Positions 17,987 to 24,700 of a DNA stretch of 64,000 nucleotides are shown in pieces. A model generated the notes under the pieces. It was not told the origin of the DNA. It made no database searches and was given only the letters and a program-made list of their open reading frames with translations. Made by a program: the position numbers and the translations under genes. Positions within the stretch are counted from its first letter, which is position 1; each line of letters begins with the position of its first letter. Origin of the DNA: DATBLY01 sp963705545 (GTDB lineage: Bacteria > Actinomycetota > UBA4738 > HRBIN12); the NCBI GenBank assembly GCA_963705545.1, contig CAVPJX010000001.1, forward strand, positions 1,364,001 through 1,428,000. The letters run 5' to 3'.

Positions 17987-18843
17987 TCGGCCTCCTTGCG
18001 CTTGAGCAGGCGCGTGGTCACCAGGACCAGCACGAACGAGATGCCGAACAGCAGCGACGCCACGGCGGCCGCCTCGGCGGGCCGGAACTGCGCGGCGAGC
18101 TGGAAGATGAAGACGGGGGCCGTGAGCGTCTCGCCGGTCCGGTTGCCCGAGACCAGGACGATGCTGCCGAACTCACCGATCGCCCGCGCGAAGGACAGCA
18201 GGGCGCCGGCCGCGATCGCGGAGCGGATCGCCGGGAGCACGATCCGACGGAACGTCGTCCACCCCGTGGCACCGAGGGTGGACGCGGCCTCCTCCTCGGC
18301 GGGGTCGAGCTCCTGGAGCACGGGCTGGACGGTGCGGATCGTGAACGGCAACGTCACCACCAGGAGCGCGAGGAGGATGCCGAGCGGGGCGAAGATCACG
18401 TCGATCCCGATGCTCGACAGGAACCGGCCGACGGGTGAGCTCGGACCGTACAGCGCCACGATCATCACGCCGGTGACCAGCGTCGGGATCGCGAGCGGCA
18501 GGTCGACGACCGCCGACAGGGCGTTGCGACCCGGGAAGCGGTAGCGCACCAGGACCCAGGCGATCATCGTGCCCAGGACCGCGTTGATCGTGGCCGCGAG
18601 GGCCGACGTGATCAGCGTGAGCCAGAGCGCCTGCCACGCGCCGGGGACGGCGAACGCCGCACGCATCGCGGTCAGCCCGTCCCCGAAACCTTTCGTCAGG
18701 ATCGCGACGACGGGCAGCAGGATGAAGGCGCCGAGGTAGACGATGGCAGCGCCGCGCAGGCTCGCGTGACGGATCCGTGCAGCTGCGCGATGGGAGATCG
18801 ATCGCGTCCGGACCCGCGGGAGTGACTGCGCGGCGCTGCTCAT
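17983..18843 (-). CDS. cysT: Sulfate ABC transporter permease CysT
   Basis: 286-residue permease partner of CysW. Helices start at IVYLGAFILLPVVAILTKGF; the EAA loop is EEAASTLGATGWTTFRRIVL, and ARAIGEFGSIVLVSGN is the family signature. ATG 18843 lies 9 bp after the binding-protein gene, so sbp-cysT-cysW-cysA form one operon. A molybdate permease is the closest alternative, but two permeases plus this binding protein fit sulfate. Confidence 0.93.
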   Translation of the reverse strand: MSSAAQSLPRVRTRSISHRAAARIRHASLRGAAIVYLGAFILLPVVAILTKGFGDGLTAMRAAFAVPGAWQALWLTLITSALAATINAVLGTMIAWVLVRYRFPGRNALSAVVDLPLAIPTLVTGVMIVALYGPSSPVGRFLSSIGIDVIFAPLGILLALLVVTLPFTIRTVQPVLQELDPAEEEAASTLGATGWTTFRRIVLPAIRSAIAAGALLSFARAIGEFGSIVLVSGNRTGETLTAPVFIFQLAAQFRPAEAAAVASLLFGISFVLVLVTTRLLKRKEAE

Positions 18844-18852
18844 CGTCGGCTC

Positions 18853-19959
18853 TTACGCTCCCCCGGCGATCGCCTGGGTCGCGATGCCGGTGTCGCTGAA
18901 CAGCTCCTCGTTCAGGGCGTCCCATCCGCCGATCTCGTCGACGGTCCAGAGGTCCTCGATCGCCGGGAACCCGTTGTCGGGATCGCCCGCCTTCGCCTCG
19001 GCGAGGTCCGTCGAGCGCAGGAACCCGACCGAGTGGTACAGGTCCTTCACCTCGGGCGTGTGCAGGTAGTCGATGAACGCCTCGGCGATCTCACGGACGC
19101 AGTGCTCGTCGGCGTACGTGTCGACGAGCGCCACCGGGTTCTCGATCAGGACCGACGACGGGGTGTAGACGGCCTCGTCCTCGAGACCCGCCTTCTGCGC
19201 GGTCTTCACCTCGTTCTCGTAGGTGATCGCCACGTCGCCGTTGCCGGCCTCGAAGTTCTGGATCGAGTCACGGGCGCTCTTATCGAACGTGATCACGTTG
19301 CCGAGGAACCCGTTCAGGAGCTCGGTCGCCCCCGCCTGGTCGTCCTTGGCGACCCCGGCGTAGCCGCGCAGGGCCGAGCCCCAGGCCGACACGATGTTCC
19401 AGCGCGCGCCGCCGCTCTGCGCGGGGTCGGGCGTGAGGATCTCGGTGCCGGACGCGGTCAGGTCGTTCCAGTCCGCGTACCCGTTCGGGTTACCTGGCCG
19501 CACGTCGAAGACGACGACCGACGTCGAGACCATGCCTGCGTCCGGGGCCGTGGTCCAGTCGTGGGTGATCAGGCCGGCGTCGGCGATCACGTCGACGTCG
19601 GGCGCCAGCGAGAGCGCGACGATGTCGGCCGGATAGCCGTTGATCACGTTCTGGGCCTGCGTGGTGCTGCCGGCGTACGACTCGTTGAAGATCACGACCT
19701 GACCGTCGTGCTCTTCCTTCCAGGCCGAGGTGAACGCCGGGATGATCTTGCCGTAGACCTCGCGCGGCGTGCTGTACGCGGCGAAGTTGATCACGGGCTG
19801 CTCGGCGGGCGTGCACTCGCCGGAGCCGCCGGACGAACCCGAGGCGGTCGCCGACGTGCCGCCCTCGCCGCCGTCGTCGGAGTTGCTGCACGCGGCGGCG
19901 ATCAGGGCGAGGCTCGCGAGGGCCACCACGGCCCGGAGCTTCGTGGAGCGGTGGAACAT
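18853..19959 (-). CDS. sbp: Sulfate-binding lipoprotein
   Basis: 368-residue periplasmic-type sulfate-binding protein, exported as a lipoprotein: signal peptide with lipobox LIAAAC and acylated Cys24. Core motifs: NFAAYSTPREVYGKIIPAF, NESYAGSTTQAQNVINGY, DIVALSLAPDVDVIAD, and GGARWNIVSAWG, all typical of Sbp/CysP. Start chosen at ATG 19959, preceded by GAAAGGAG at good spacing; an upstream in-frame start at 19992 lacks this. First gene of the sulfate operon; its leader carries two copies of the conserved stem motif. Confidence 0.94.
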   Translation of the reverse strand: MFHRSTKLRAVVALASLALIAAACSNSDDGGEGGTSATASGSSGGSGECTPAEQPVINFAAYSTPREVYGKIIPAFTSAWKEEHDGQVVIFNESYAGSTTQAQNVINGYPADIVALSLAPDVDVIADAGLITHDWTTAPDAGMVSTSVVVFDVRPGNPNGYADWNDLTASGTEILTPDPAQSGGARWNIVSAWGSALRGYAGVAKDDQAGATELLNGFLGNVITFDKSARDSIQNFEAGNGDVAITYENEVKTAQKAGLEDEAVYTPSSVLIENPVALVDTYADEHCVREIAEAFIDYLHTPEVKDLYHSVGFLRSTDLAEAKAGDPDNGFPAIEDLWTVDEIGGWDALNEELFSDTGIATQAIAGGA

Positions 19960-20010
19960 CGGGGCTCCTTTCGATCGACCGGTGACGGTCACCGGCGGTC
20001 TCTCGACTCG

Positions 20011-20028
20011 GTCTCCGGTGGTCCGGTC
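20011..20028 (-). promoter_or_regulatory. Sulfur-leader stem motif, copy in sbp leader (proximal)
   Basis: On the minus strand the site reads GACCGGACCACCGGAGAC: a CCGG/CCGG stem around a 4-nt loop, flanked by GA and AGAC. It lies about 52 nt before the sbp ATG and is the second copy in the same leader; the loop is one base shorter than in the other three copies. Confidence 0.55.
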
Positions 20029-20102
20029 AACCGAAAGGCTTCTCCACGTCGTTCTTCGGAAGACGCGTCACTCCGAAGCGTTCGGTGGAGGGATCGCGCG
20101 TC

Positions 20103-20121
20103 GTCTCCGGTGTGTCCGGTC
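20103..20121 (-). promoter_or_regulatory. Sulfur-leader stem motif, copy in sbp leader (distal)
   Basis: Minus-strand sequence GACCGGACACACCGGAGAC. Compared with the plus-strand copies (GACCAGAMACACTGGAGGC), both arms changed together: CCAG/CTGG became CCGG/CCGG, so pairing is kept. It begins 20 nt after the -10 box of the likely sbp promoter, that is, near the 5' end of the transcript. Confidence 0.6.
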
Positions 20122-20141
20122 GAGCGACGTGCGCGGCACAA

Positions 20142-20171
20142 CGTGTACCGGCGGAAGGGGGTAGGTGTCAA
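20142..20171 (-). promoter_or_regulatory. Promoter of sbp-cysTWA operon
   Basis: Minus strand: perfect -35 TTGACA (20166-20171), 18-bp spacer, -10 TACACG (20142-20147). It would start a leader of about 175 nt ahead of sbp that contains both stem-motif copies. Confidence 0.55.
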
Positions 20172-20257
20172 GCATCCGAACGGTCGGCGGCCGCCACCGC
20201 AACGAGATCGCCACACGTCGGACCGTTGGTCGCAGGCGTCTGCGGCCGAACGACCTA

Positions 20258-20287
20258 TCGACCCTCCCCCGAGGCCGATGCTAGACT
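20258..20287 (+). promoter_or_regulatory. Promoter of the Na/Pi-like transporter gene
   Basis: Plus strand: weak -35 TCGACC (20258-20263), 18-bp spacer, -10 TAGACT (20282-20287). The stem motif starts 13 nt after the -10 box, the same distance as in the second plus-strand unit at 21581. Confidence 0.5.
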
Positions 20288-20300
20288 CGGCTGCGCAGCT

Positions 20301-20319
20301 GACCAGAAACACTGGAGGC
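20301..20319 (+). promoter_or_regulatory. Sulfur-leader stem motif before Na/Pi-like gene
   Basis: GACCAGAAACACTGGAGGC: CCAG/CTGG stem with a 5-nt loop, preceded by GCAGCT and followed by a strong GC hairpin. The block from GCAGCTGACC to CGCGACGGG is identical to that at 21620 except for one loop base. Confidence 0.65.
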
Positions 20320-20344
20320 CGCGACGGGTTCGTTCGTCGCGGCC
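20317..20344 (+). promoter_or_regulatory. GC-rich hairpin following the stem motif (attenuator-like)
   Basis: Perfect 10-bp stem GGCCGCGACG/CGTCGCGGCC with an 8-nt loop. It directly abuts the stem motif and precedes the gene start by about 28 nt. No U-run follows, so it may be an attenuator, a ribosome-site-masking stem or a stabiliser rather than a classical terminator. Confidence 0.55.
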
Positions 20345-20372
20345 TTCGTCGTTCCAAACAGGGAGATATCGC

Positions 20373-21563
20373 GTGGCGCGGACGACCGACCGCGAGGCTG
20401 ACCTCATCGAGATCGACGGGGAGTTCTGCGTCCCCGCCGAGGCGTACGCACGACGTCACATCCTCACGCCGATCGGCTACGTCGAGCGGAGCCCCTGGTA
20501 CATCGTCCGCAAGGTCCTGCTCTTCATCCCCGCGATCTTCCTGTTCATCCTCGCGATCCAGATCATGAAGGCGGGGGCCGGCGAGGTCGGGCCGTCGATC
20601 CAGGGCCAGTTCCCCTTCGCGAACGGGGTCTCGACGCTCGGCGCCGGCTGGCTCGGCGCGTACTTCGTGCTCTCCGGATCGCCGGTGGCCGCGACCGCGA
20701 TCAGCCTGTTCGGGGCGGGGACCCTGACGAAGCTCCAGACCTTCACGATGCTGTCAGGCTCCCGCCTGGGCGCGTCGTTCATCGTGTTGCTGACCGGCTT
20801 CCTGTACGCGATGAAGGACAAGGGCCGCGACCGCGGAGCGCCGATCGGGATGGGGATCCAGGCCCTCACGATGACGGCGATCGTGTACCTGCCCGGGATG
20901 CTGATCGGCTACACGATCCTGCGTGCGGGGGCCCTCGACGGCGTCAACTGGCACGCGTCCGGCAAGCTCGAGGCCCTCTTCGGCAAGGTCTGGGGACCGA
21001 TCGTCGACTTCGTGCAGGTGCACGTCCACGGCGGCTGGCTCTTCCTGGTCGGCCTCGGCACGATCCTGCTGTCGTTCAAGATCCTCGATCACGTCCTGCC
21101 GCAGGTCAGCGGCGACACGACCCTCCGCAAGCGCTCGTCCTGGCTGAAGCACCCGTGGACGATGTTCGGCCTCGGGTGCCTCGTGGCCACCCTGACGCTG
21201 TCGGTCTCGGTTGCGCTCACCGTGCTCGTGCCGCTCGCGGTGAAGGGCTACGTCAAGCGCGACGAGGCCCTCCCCTACATCATGGGCGCGAACATCACGA
21301 CGCTCGCCGACACCCTCGTCGTGGCGATGCTGCAGCCGACCCCGGTCGCGGCGCAGATCGTGCTCGCCGAGGCGATCGGCGTCACGATCGTCTCCCTGCT
21401 GATCCTGGCGCTGATCTACGGGCCCGTGAAGCGCTCGGTCCTGCGCCTGGACGACTGGCTCGTGGCCCGGAACCTGCGGCTCGCGCTGTTCGTCGGGGCG
21501 TTGTTCCTCCTGCCCGTCGCGCTGCTCCTGTCGGGCCTGTTCGTGGGGAACCCGAACGCCTGA
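20373..21563 (+). CDS. Na/Pi-cotransporter-family membrane protein
   Basis: 396-residue polytopic membrane protein of the Na/phosphate cotransporter (NptA/PF02690-like) type with two inverted repeats. The second repeat keeps the hallmark IMGANITTLADTLVVA; in the first, the usual Q-S-S-S substrate motif is replaced by LSGSPVAATAISLFGAG, so the transported ion may differ. GTG 20373 has GGGAG upstream at good distance. The gene is flanked by sulfate and SsuBC-type uptake genes and has the same leader element as both, which makes a sulfur oxyanion a reasonable candidate substrate. That assignment is inference; phosphate remains possible. Confidence 0.8.
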   Translation: MARTTDREADLIEIDGEFCVPAEAYARRHILTPIGYVERSPWYIVRKVLLFIPAIFLFILAIQIMKAGAGEVGPSIQGQFPFANGVSTLGAGWLGAYFVLSGSPVAATAISLFGAGTLTKLQTFTMLSGSRLGASFIVLLTGFLYAMKDKGRDRGAPIGMGIQALTMTAIVYLPGMLIGYTILRAGALDGVNWHASGKLEALFGKVWGPIVDFVQVHVHGGWLFLVGLGTILLSFKILDHVLPQVSGDTTLRKRSSWLKHPWTMFGLGCLVATLTLSVSVALTVLVPLAVKGYVKRDEALPYIMGANITTLADTLVVAMLQPTPVAAQIVLAEAIGVTIVSLLILALIYGPVKRSVLRLDDWLVARNLRLALFVGALFLLPVALLLSGLFVGNPNA

Positions 21564-21580
21564 GCGTCGGGCGCGGGTCG

Positions 21581-21610
21581 TTGACGTGCCCGGAACGCCG
21601 TTGCTACTTT
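21581..21610 (+). promoter_or_regulatory. Promoter of DUF2292-ssuBC-like operon
   Basis: -35 TTGACG (21581-21586), 18-bp spacer, -10 TACTTT (21605-21610). It lies 18 bp after the stop of the Na/Pi-like gene, so the downstream ABC genes have their own promoter and leader. Confidence 0.6.
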
Positions 21611-21623
21611 CGCCGAGGCAGCT

Positions 21624-21642
21624 GACCAGACACACTGGAGGC
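21624..21642 (+). promoter_or_regulatory. Sulfur-leader stem motif before ssuBC-like operon
   Basis: GACCAGACACACTGGAGGC, 13 nt after the -10 box. It differs from the 20301 copy at one loop position only and is embedded in a longer identical block. Confidence 0.65.
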
Positions 21643-21664
21643 CGCGACGGGTCCCGTCGCGGCC
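21640..21664 (+). promoter_or_regulatory. GC-rich hairpin following the stem motif (second unit)
   Basis: 11-bp stem GGCCGCGACGG/CCGTCGCGGCC with a 3-nt loop. The left arm is the same as at 20317 but the loop and right arm differ in length while pairing is kept, which favours a folded RNA over simple duplication. Confidence 0.55.
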
Positions 21665-21706
21665 GTCGTCGTCCTCGGGAGCGTGCAGAGGGTCCATCCC
21701 CGAACC

Positions 21707-21892
21707 ATGGCTGACGAACCCACATCCGAGCCGGTCGAGCTCGACATGGCGGACCTCACCGACGAGGAGCGGGCGGTGCTGGTCAAGGTGGCCGAGATCG
21801 TCCGGCGGATCCGGTTCGGCACGGTCGTGTTGGTGATCCAGGACGGCAAGGTGGTGCAGATCGAGATGGCCGAGAAGTTCCGGTTGCGATGA
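21707..21892 (+). CDS. DUF2292/YezD family small protein (copy 2)
   Basis: 61-residue paralogue of the protein at 15813. The conserved half is RRIRFGTVVLVIQDGKVVQI then EMAEKFRLR; the N-terminal part is acidic (EPVELDMADLTDEERAVL). ATG 21707 is preferred over GTG 21683, which sits one base after its only purine-rich stretch. Its stop overlaps the ATG of the ABC ATPase gene, so it is the first gene of that operon. Function unknown; both copies in this window are coupled to sulfur-type ABC transporters. Confidence 0.82.
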   Translation: MADEPTSEPVELDMADLTDEERAVLVKVAEIVRRIRFGTVVLVIQDGKVVQIEMAEKFRLR

Positions 21893-22722
21893 GCACGGTC
21901 GAGGTCCTCCCCGACCCGTTCGACGCCGGTCCCGGCCTGGACGGAGCGCCCAAGCTCAGCGTGCGTGATCTCGTGAAGACGCGCGCGACCACGGCCGGCG
22001 CCCAGATCACCGCGGTCGACCACGTGAGCTTCGACGTCCAGCCCGGCGAGTTCGTCTGCCTCCTCGGACCGTCCGGATGCGGCAAGACGACGATCCTCAA
22101 CATCCTCGCCGGGCTCGACCGGCCGACGGCCGGCTCGGTCCTCGTCGACGGCCGGCCGATCACGGGTCCCGGACCGGACCGCGCGGTCCTGTTCCAGGAG
22201 CCCGCGCTGTTCCCGTGGCTCTCGGTCGTCGGCAACATCGAGCTCGCGCTGCGGCTCGCCGGCGTCCCCGCGGACGATCGACGCGCTCGCGCGATGCGGG
22301 TCCTCGAGGGCGTCGGCCTGGCCGCCCACGCCGACTCGCAGCCGCACGAGCTCTCGGCCGGGATGCGCCAGCGCGCCGCGCTGGCCCGGGCGCTCTCGAC
22401 CGACGCCGACGTCCTGCTCTGCGACGAGCCGTTCGGTGCGCTCGACGCCCAGGCGCGCGAGCTCCTGCAGAACGAGCTCCAGCGCGCCTGGCTCGAGAGC
22501 GACGGCCGCAAGACGTTCCTGTTCGTGACCCACAACGTGCGTGAGGCGTCCCTGCTGGCGGACCGCGTCCTCGTGATGTCCGCGGCGCCTGGGCAGCTGC
22601 TGGAGGAACAGCGGATCTTCGCGCGGCGTCCGCGGAGCCTCGACGATCCGCTCGTATCGCGCGTCGTCTCCGAGATCCACGACCTGCTGATGTCCGAGGT
22701 CGGGAAGGGCGGGGATCGATGA
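21889..22722 (+). CDS. ABC transporter ATPase, sulfonate/taurine/nitrate type
   Basis: 277-residue ATPase of the SsuB/TauB/NrtD family. Walker A GPSGCGKT at residues 60-67, Q-loop LFQEPALFPWLSV, signature LSAGMRQR, Walker B LLCDEPFG, H-loop VTHNVREA. The N-terminal 30 residues are an extension. ATG 21889 overlaps the DUF2292 stop and its own stop overlaps the permease start. Family members import sulfonates, taurine, nitrate or pyrimidine precursors; the sulfur-type leader and neighbours point to organosulfur import, which is inference. Confidence 0.88.
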   Translation: MSTVEVLPDPFDAGPGLDGAPKLSVRDLVKTRATTAGAQITAVDHVSFDVQPGEFVCLLGPSGCGKTTILNILAGLDRPTAGSVLVDGRPITGPGPDRAVLFQEPALFPWLSVVGNIELALRLAGVPADDRRARAMRVLEGVGLAAHADSQPHELSAGMRQRAALARALSTDADVLLCDEPFGALDAQARELLQNELQRAWLESDGRKTFLFVTHNVREASLLADRVLVMSAAPGQLLEEQRIFARRPRSLDDPLVSRVVSEIHDLLMSEVGKGGDR

Positions 22723-23489
22723 GGCGGCTCGCGCGCGAGCTCGGCCCGCCGCTCGCCGGCGTCGCGGGGCTGCTCATCGTGTGGGCGATCGCCGCCGCGT
22801 TCACCGGCGATGATGTCCTGCCATCGCCGGCCGTCGTCTGGCGTGCCTTCACCGAAGGGGTCTCGGACGGGACGATCCCCGAGGCCGCGCTGAAGACGCT
22901 GCTCCGGCTCGCGTTCTCGTTCGTCACCGCGATCGTCGTCGGAACCGCGCTCGGTGTCGGGCTCGCGCTGAACGAGTTCGCCCGCCGCAGCGTGCGGCCG
23001 CTCGTCGTCGCGCTCCAGATCGCGCCGTCGATCGCGTGGCTGCCGCTCGCGGTGGTGTGGTTCGGCGCCACGGAGCGCGCGGTCGTGTTCGTGACGATCG
23101 TGGGCGCGTTCCCTTCCGTGACGCTCGCGACGATCTCGGCGTTCCGCCAGGTGCCGCCGCTGCTGACGCGCGCCGGTCGCACCCTCGGGGCCGAGGGATG
23201 GGAGTTGTACCGGTCGGTGATCTTCCCCGCGGCGCTCCCGGCCTACGTGGCGGGGCTCCAGCAGGCCTGGGGGTTCGCGTGGAAGGCGCTGATGGCGGCG
23301 GAGCTGCTGCTCACCGCGGCGCGCGCGACCGGCCTCGGTCATCTCCTGGCGCAGGAGCAGCTCGACGTGCCCGCGGTGCTGGCGACGCTCGGCGTGATCG
23401 TGCTGATCGGCGTCGCCGTCGACTACCTCGTGTTCACGCTGCTCGACCGGCGGATCCGGGGCCGGCGCGGGCTGCTGATCTCGGGCTAA
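22719..23489 (+). CDS. ABC transporter permease, SsuC/TauC type
   Basis: 256-residue permease with about six membrane helices. Family segments: LPSPAVVWRAF near residue 35, ALQIAPSIAWLPLAVVWFGA, and the EAA loop RTLGAEGWELYRSVIFPAAL. It completes the membrane part of the system, but no substrate-binding protein gene is next to it: the following gene is convergent and unrelated. The binding protein must be encoded elsewhere, or the system shares one. Confidence 0.88.
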   Translation: MRRLARELGPPLAGVAGLLIVWAIAAAFTGDDVLPSPAVVWRAFTEGVSDGTIPEAALKTLLRLAFSFVTAIVVGTALGVGLALNEFARRSVRPLVVALQIAPSIAWLPLAVVWFGATERAVVFVTIVGAFPSVTLATISAFRQVPPLLTRAGRTLGAEGWELYRSVIFPAALPAYVAGLQQAWGFAWKALMAAELLLTAARATGLGHLLAQEQLDVPAVLATLGVIVLIGVAVDYLVFTLLDRRIRGRRGLLISG

Positions 23490-23498
23490 TGGCCTCGG

Positions 23499-24404
23499 TC
23501 AGCCGCCGGCGTACACGTCGATGAACCGGCGGTAGTTCGCGGCGATCGTCGTGGCGGCCGCCCCGCGGTCGCTCGTTCCGTCCACGTAGGCCTTCAGCGG
23601 GTCCCACCAGATCGAGCGGCCGATCGCGAACCCTGCGTACCCGGGCACGCCCGCCGCGGCGCGGAGCCACCGGTCCACGGCGGCATCGTCGGCGCCCCGG
23701 CCGAGGACCACGCAGGACACGTGGTCGCGCCCCGCGACCCGGCACTGGGCGACGGTCTCCTCGCAGTCCTCCCGCCGGTCCAGCCCCTCGATCTTCCAGA
23801 CGTCGGGCTCGATCCCGGCCTCCTGCAGCTCGGCGATCGCGACGCGCATCAGCTGCGGGCGGAGCTCCGTGTCGAACCGGGCTGCGTCACCATCGACCGT
23901 CTCCAGCTGATGCGGCTCTGCCGGCACCAGCAGCTCGAACAGGAACTTCCGGTCCCGGTGGTGGAGCCAGTCCGAGAGGTCCTTCAGCCGCGTCGCCTGT
24001 CGTGCGTTCGTCGCGCCGTCGGCCTCCGGGTTGAACCGCACGAGGACCTTGCAGAACGTCGGGTCGAGGTCCTCGATGTGACGGCCGAAGTCCTCGCCGT
24101 ACTCGAAGTCGAACTCGTCCTGGCCCGATCGCTCCGCGGGCATCGCGAGCACCATGCCCCCCGCCCTCGCCTCCCGGGCGATCGCCTCGCCGAACTGCTC
24201 GTCGACCAGGACGCCGGCCGCGGTCCGGTCGGCGCCCGCCTCGAGCGCCGCCAGGAAGCCCTCGAAGATCACGCGCTTCGCGTCGGCGATCCGGGCGGTG
24301 TCCTCGGGCGAGGGCGCGCCCTCGACGCCGAAGAACTTCTTCTGGAACGACCCCCGATGGTCGAAGGCCAGGACGTACAGCGTGCCGTCGTACCCGAGCT
24401 CCAT
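23499..24404 (-). CDS. DUF2090 family class I aldolase-like protein
   Basis: 301-residue stand-alone DUF2090 protein, related to the C-terminal domain of IolC-type fusions (2-deoxy-5-keto-gluconate-6-phosphate aldolase) and to class I tagatose-bisphosphate-aldolase-like enzymes. Visible: LAFDHRGSFQKKF at the N-terminus, VLVDEQFG, FELLVPAEPHQ, DVWKIEGLD with the likely Schiff-base or substrate Lys, and GFAIGRSIWWDPL at the C-terminal phosphate site. ATG 24404 overlaps the stop of the small membrane protein gene upstream. Substrate unknown; no inositol genes nearby. Confidence 0.78.
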   Translation of the reverse strand: MELGYDGTLYVLAFDHRGSFQKKFFGVEGAPSPEDTARIADAKRVIFEGFLAALEAGADRTAAGVLVDEQFGEAIAREARAGGMVLAMPAERSGQDEFDFEYGEDFGRHIEDLDPTFCKVLVRFNPEADGATNARQATRLKDLSDWLHHRDRKFLFELLVPAEPHQLETVDGDAARFDTELRPQLMRVAIAELQEAGIEPDVWKIEGLDRREDCEETVAQCRVAGRDHVSCVVLGRGADDAAVDRWLRAAAGVPGYAGFAIGRSIWWDPLKAYVDGTSDRGAAATTIAANYRRFIDVYAGG

Positions 24405-24655
24405 CACCGCTCCTCCTCCCGCGCGAGCGCGCGGTCCCGGTCGATCGTCTCGGCCGTCCGGGCCAGGCCCGCGGACACGAGCTGCGACAGCAGGACGACG
24501 ATGCCGGCAGTCGCCCCGACGCGGACCGCGAGGCTCGCGATCAGCCCGCGACAGGTCGAGACGAGCGCGACGGTCTCGTGCGGCGGGCAGGACCCGCCCG
24601 CGAACGCCCGGGCCGCGAGCGCCACGCCGAGCCCGACCGCGACGGCCGCCACCAC
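24404..24655 (-). CDS. Small membrane protein, function unknown
   Basis: 83 residues from GTG 24655, two hydrophobic stretches (VAAVAVGLGVALAARAFAGG and LAVRVGATAGIVVLLSQLVS) joined by a loop with two cysteines (GGSCPPHETVALVSTC), ending in a charged tail. Possibly the start lies a few codons upstream. It sits between the MBL-fold hydrolase and the DUF2090 aldolase, overlapping the latter. I do not recognise a family. Confidence 0.5.
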   Translation of the reverse strand: MVAAVAVGLGVALAARAFAGGSCPPHETVALVSTCRGLIASLAVRVGATAGIVVLLSQLVSAGLARTAETIDRDRALAREEER

Positions 24656-24700
24656 GGCGGTGGCGAGCGGCAGCCGGGAAGCGGGAGAGACGCGCAGGGG

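Noticed and set aside
20282..20372. Known SAM or cobalamin riboswitch before the Na/Pi-like gene
   Set aside because: The element is far too short and lacks the conserved cores of these riboswitches; reported instead as an unassigned leader motif.
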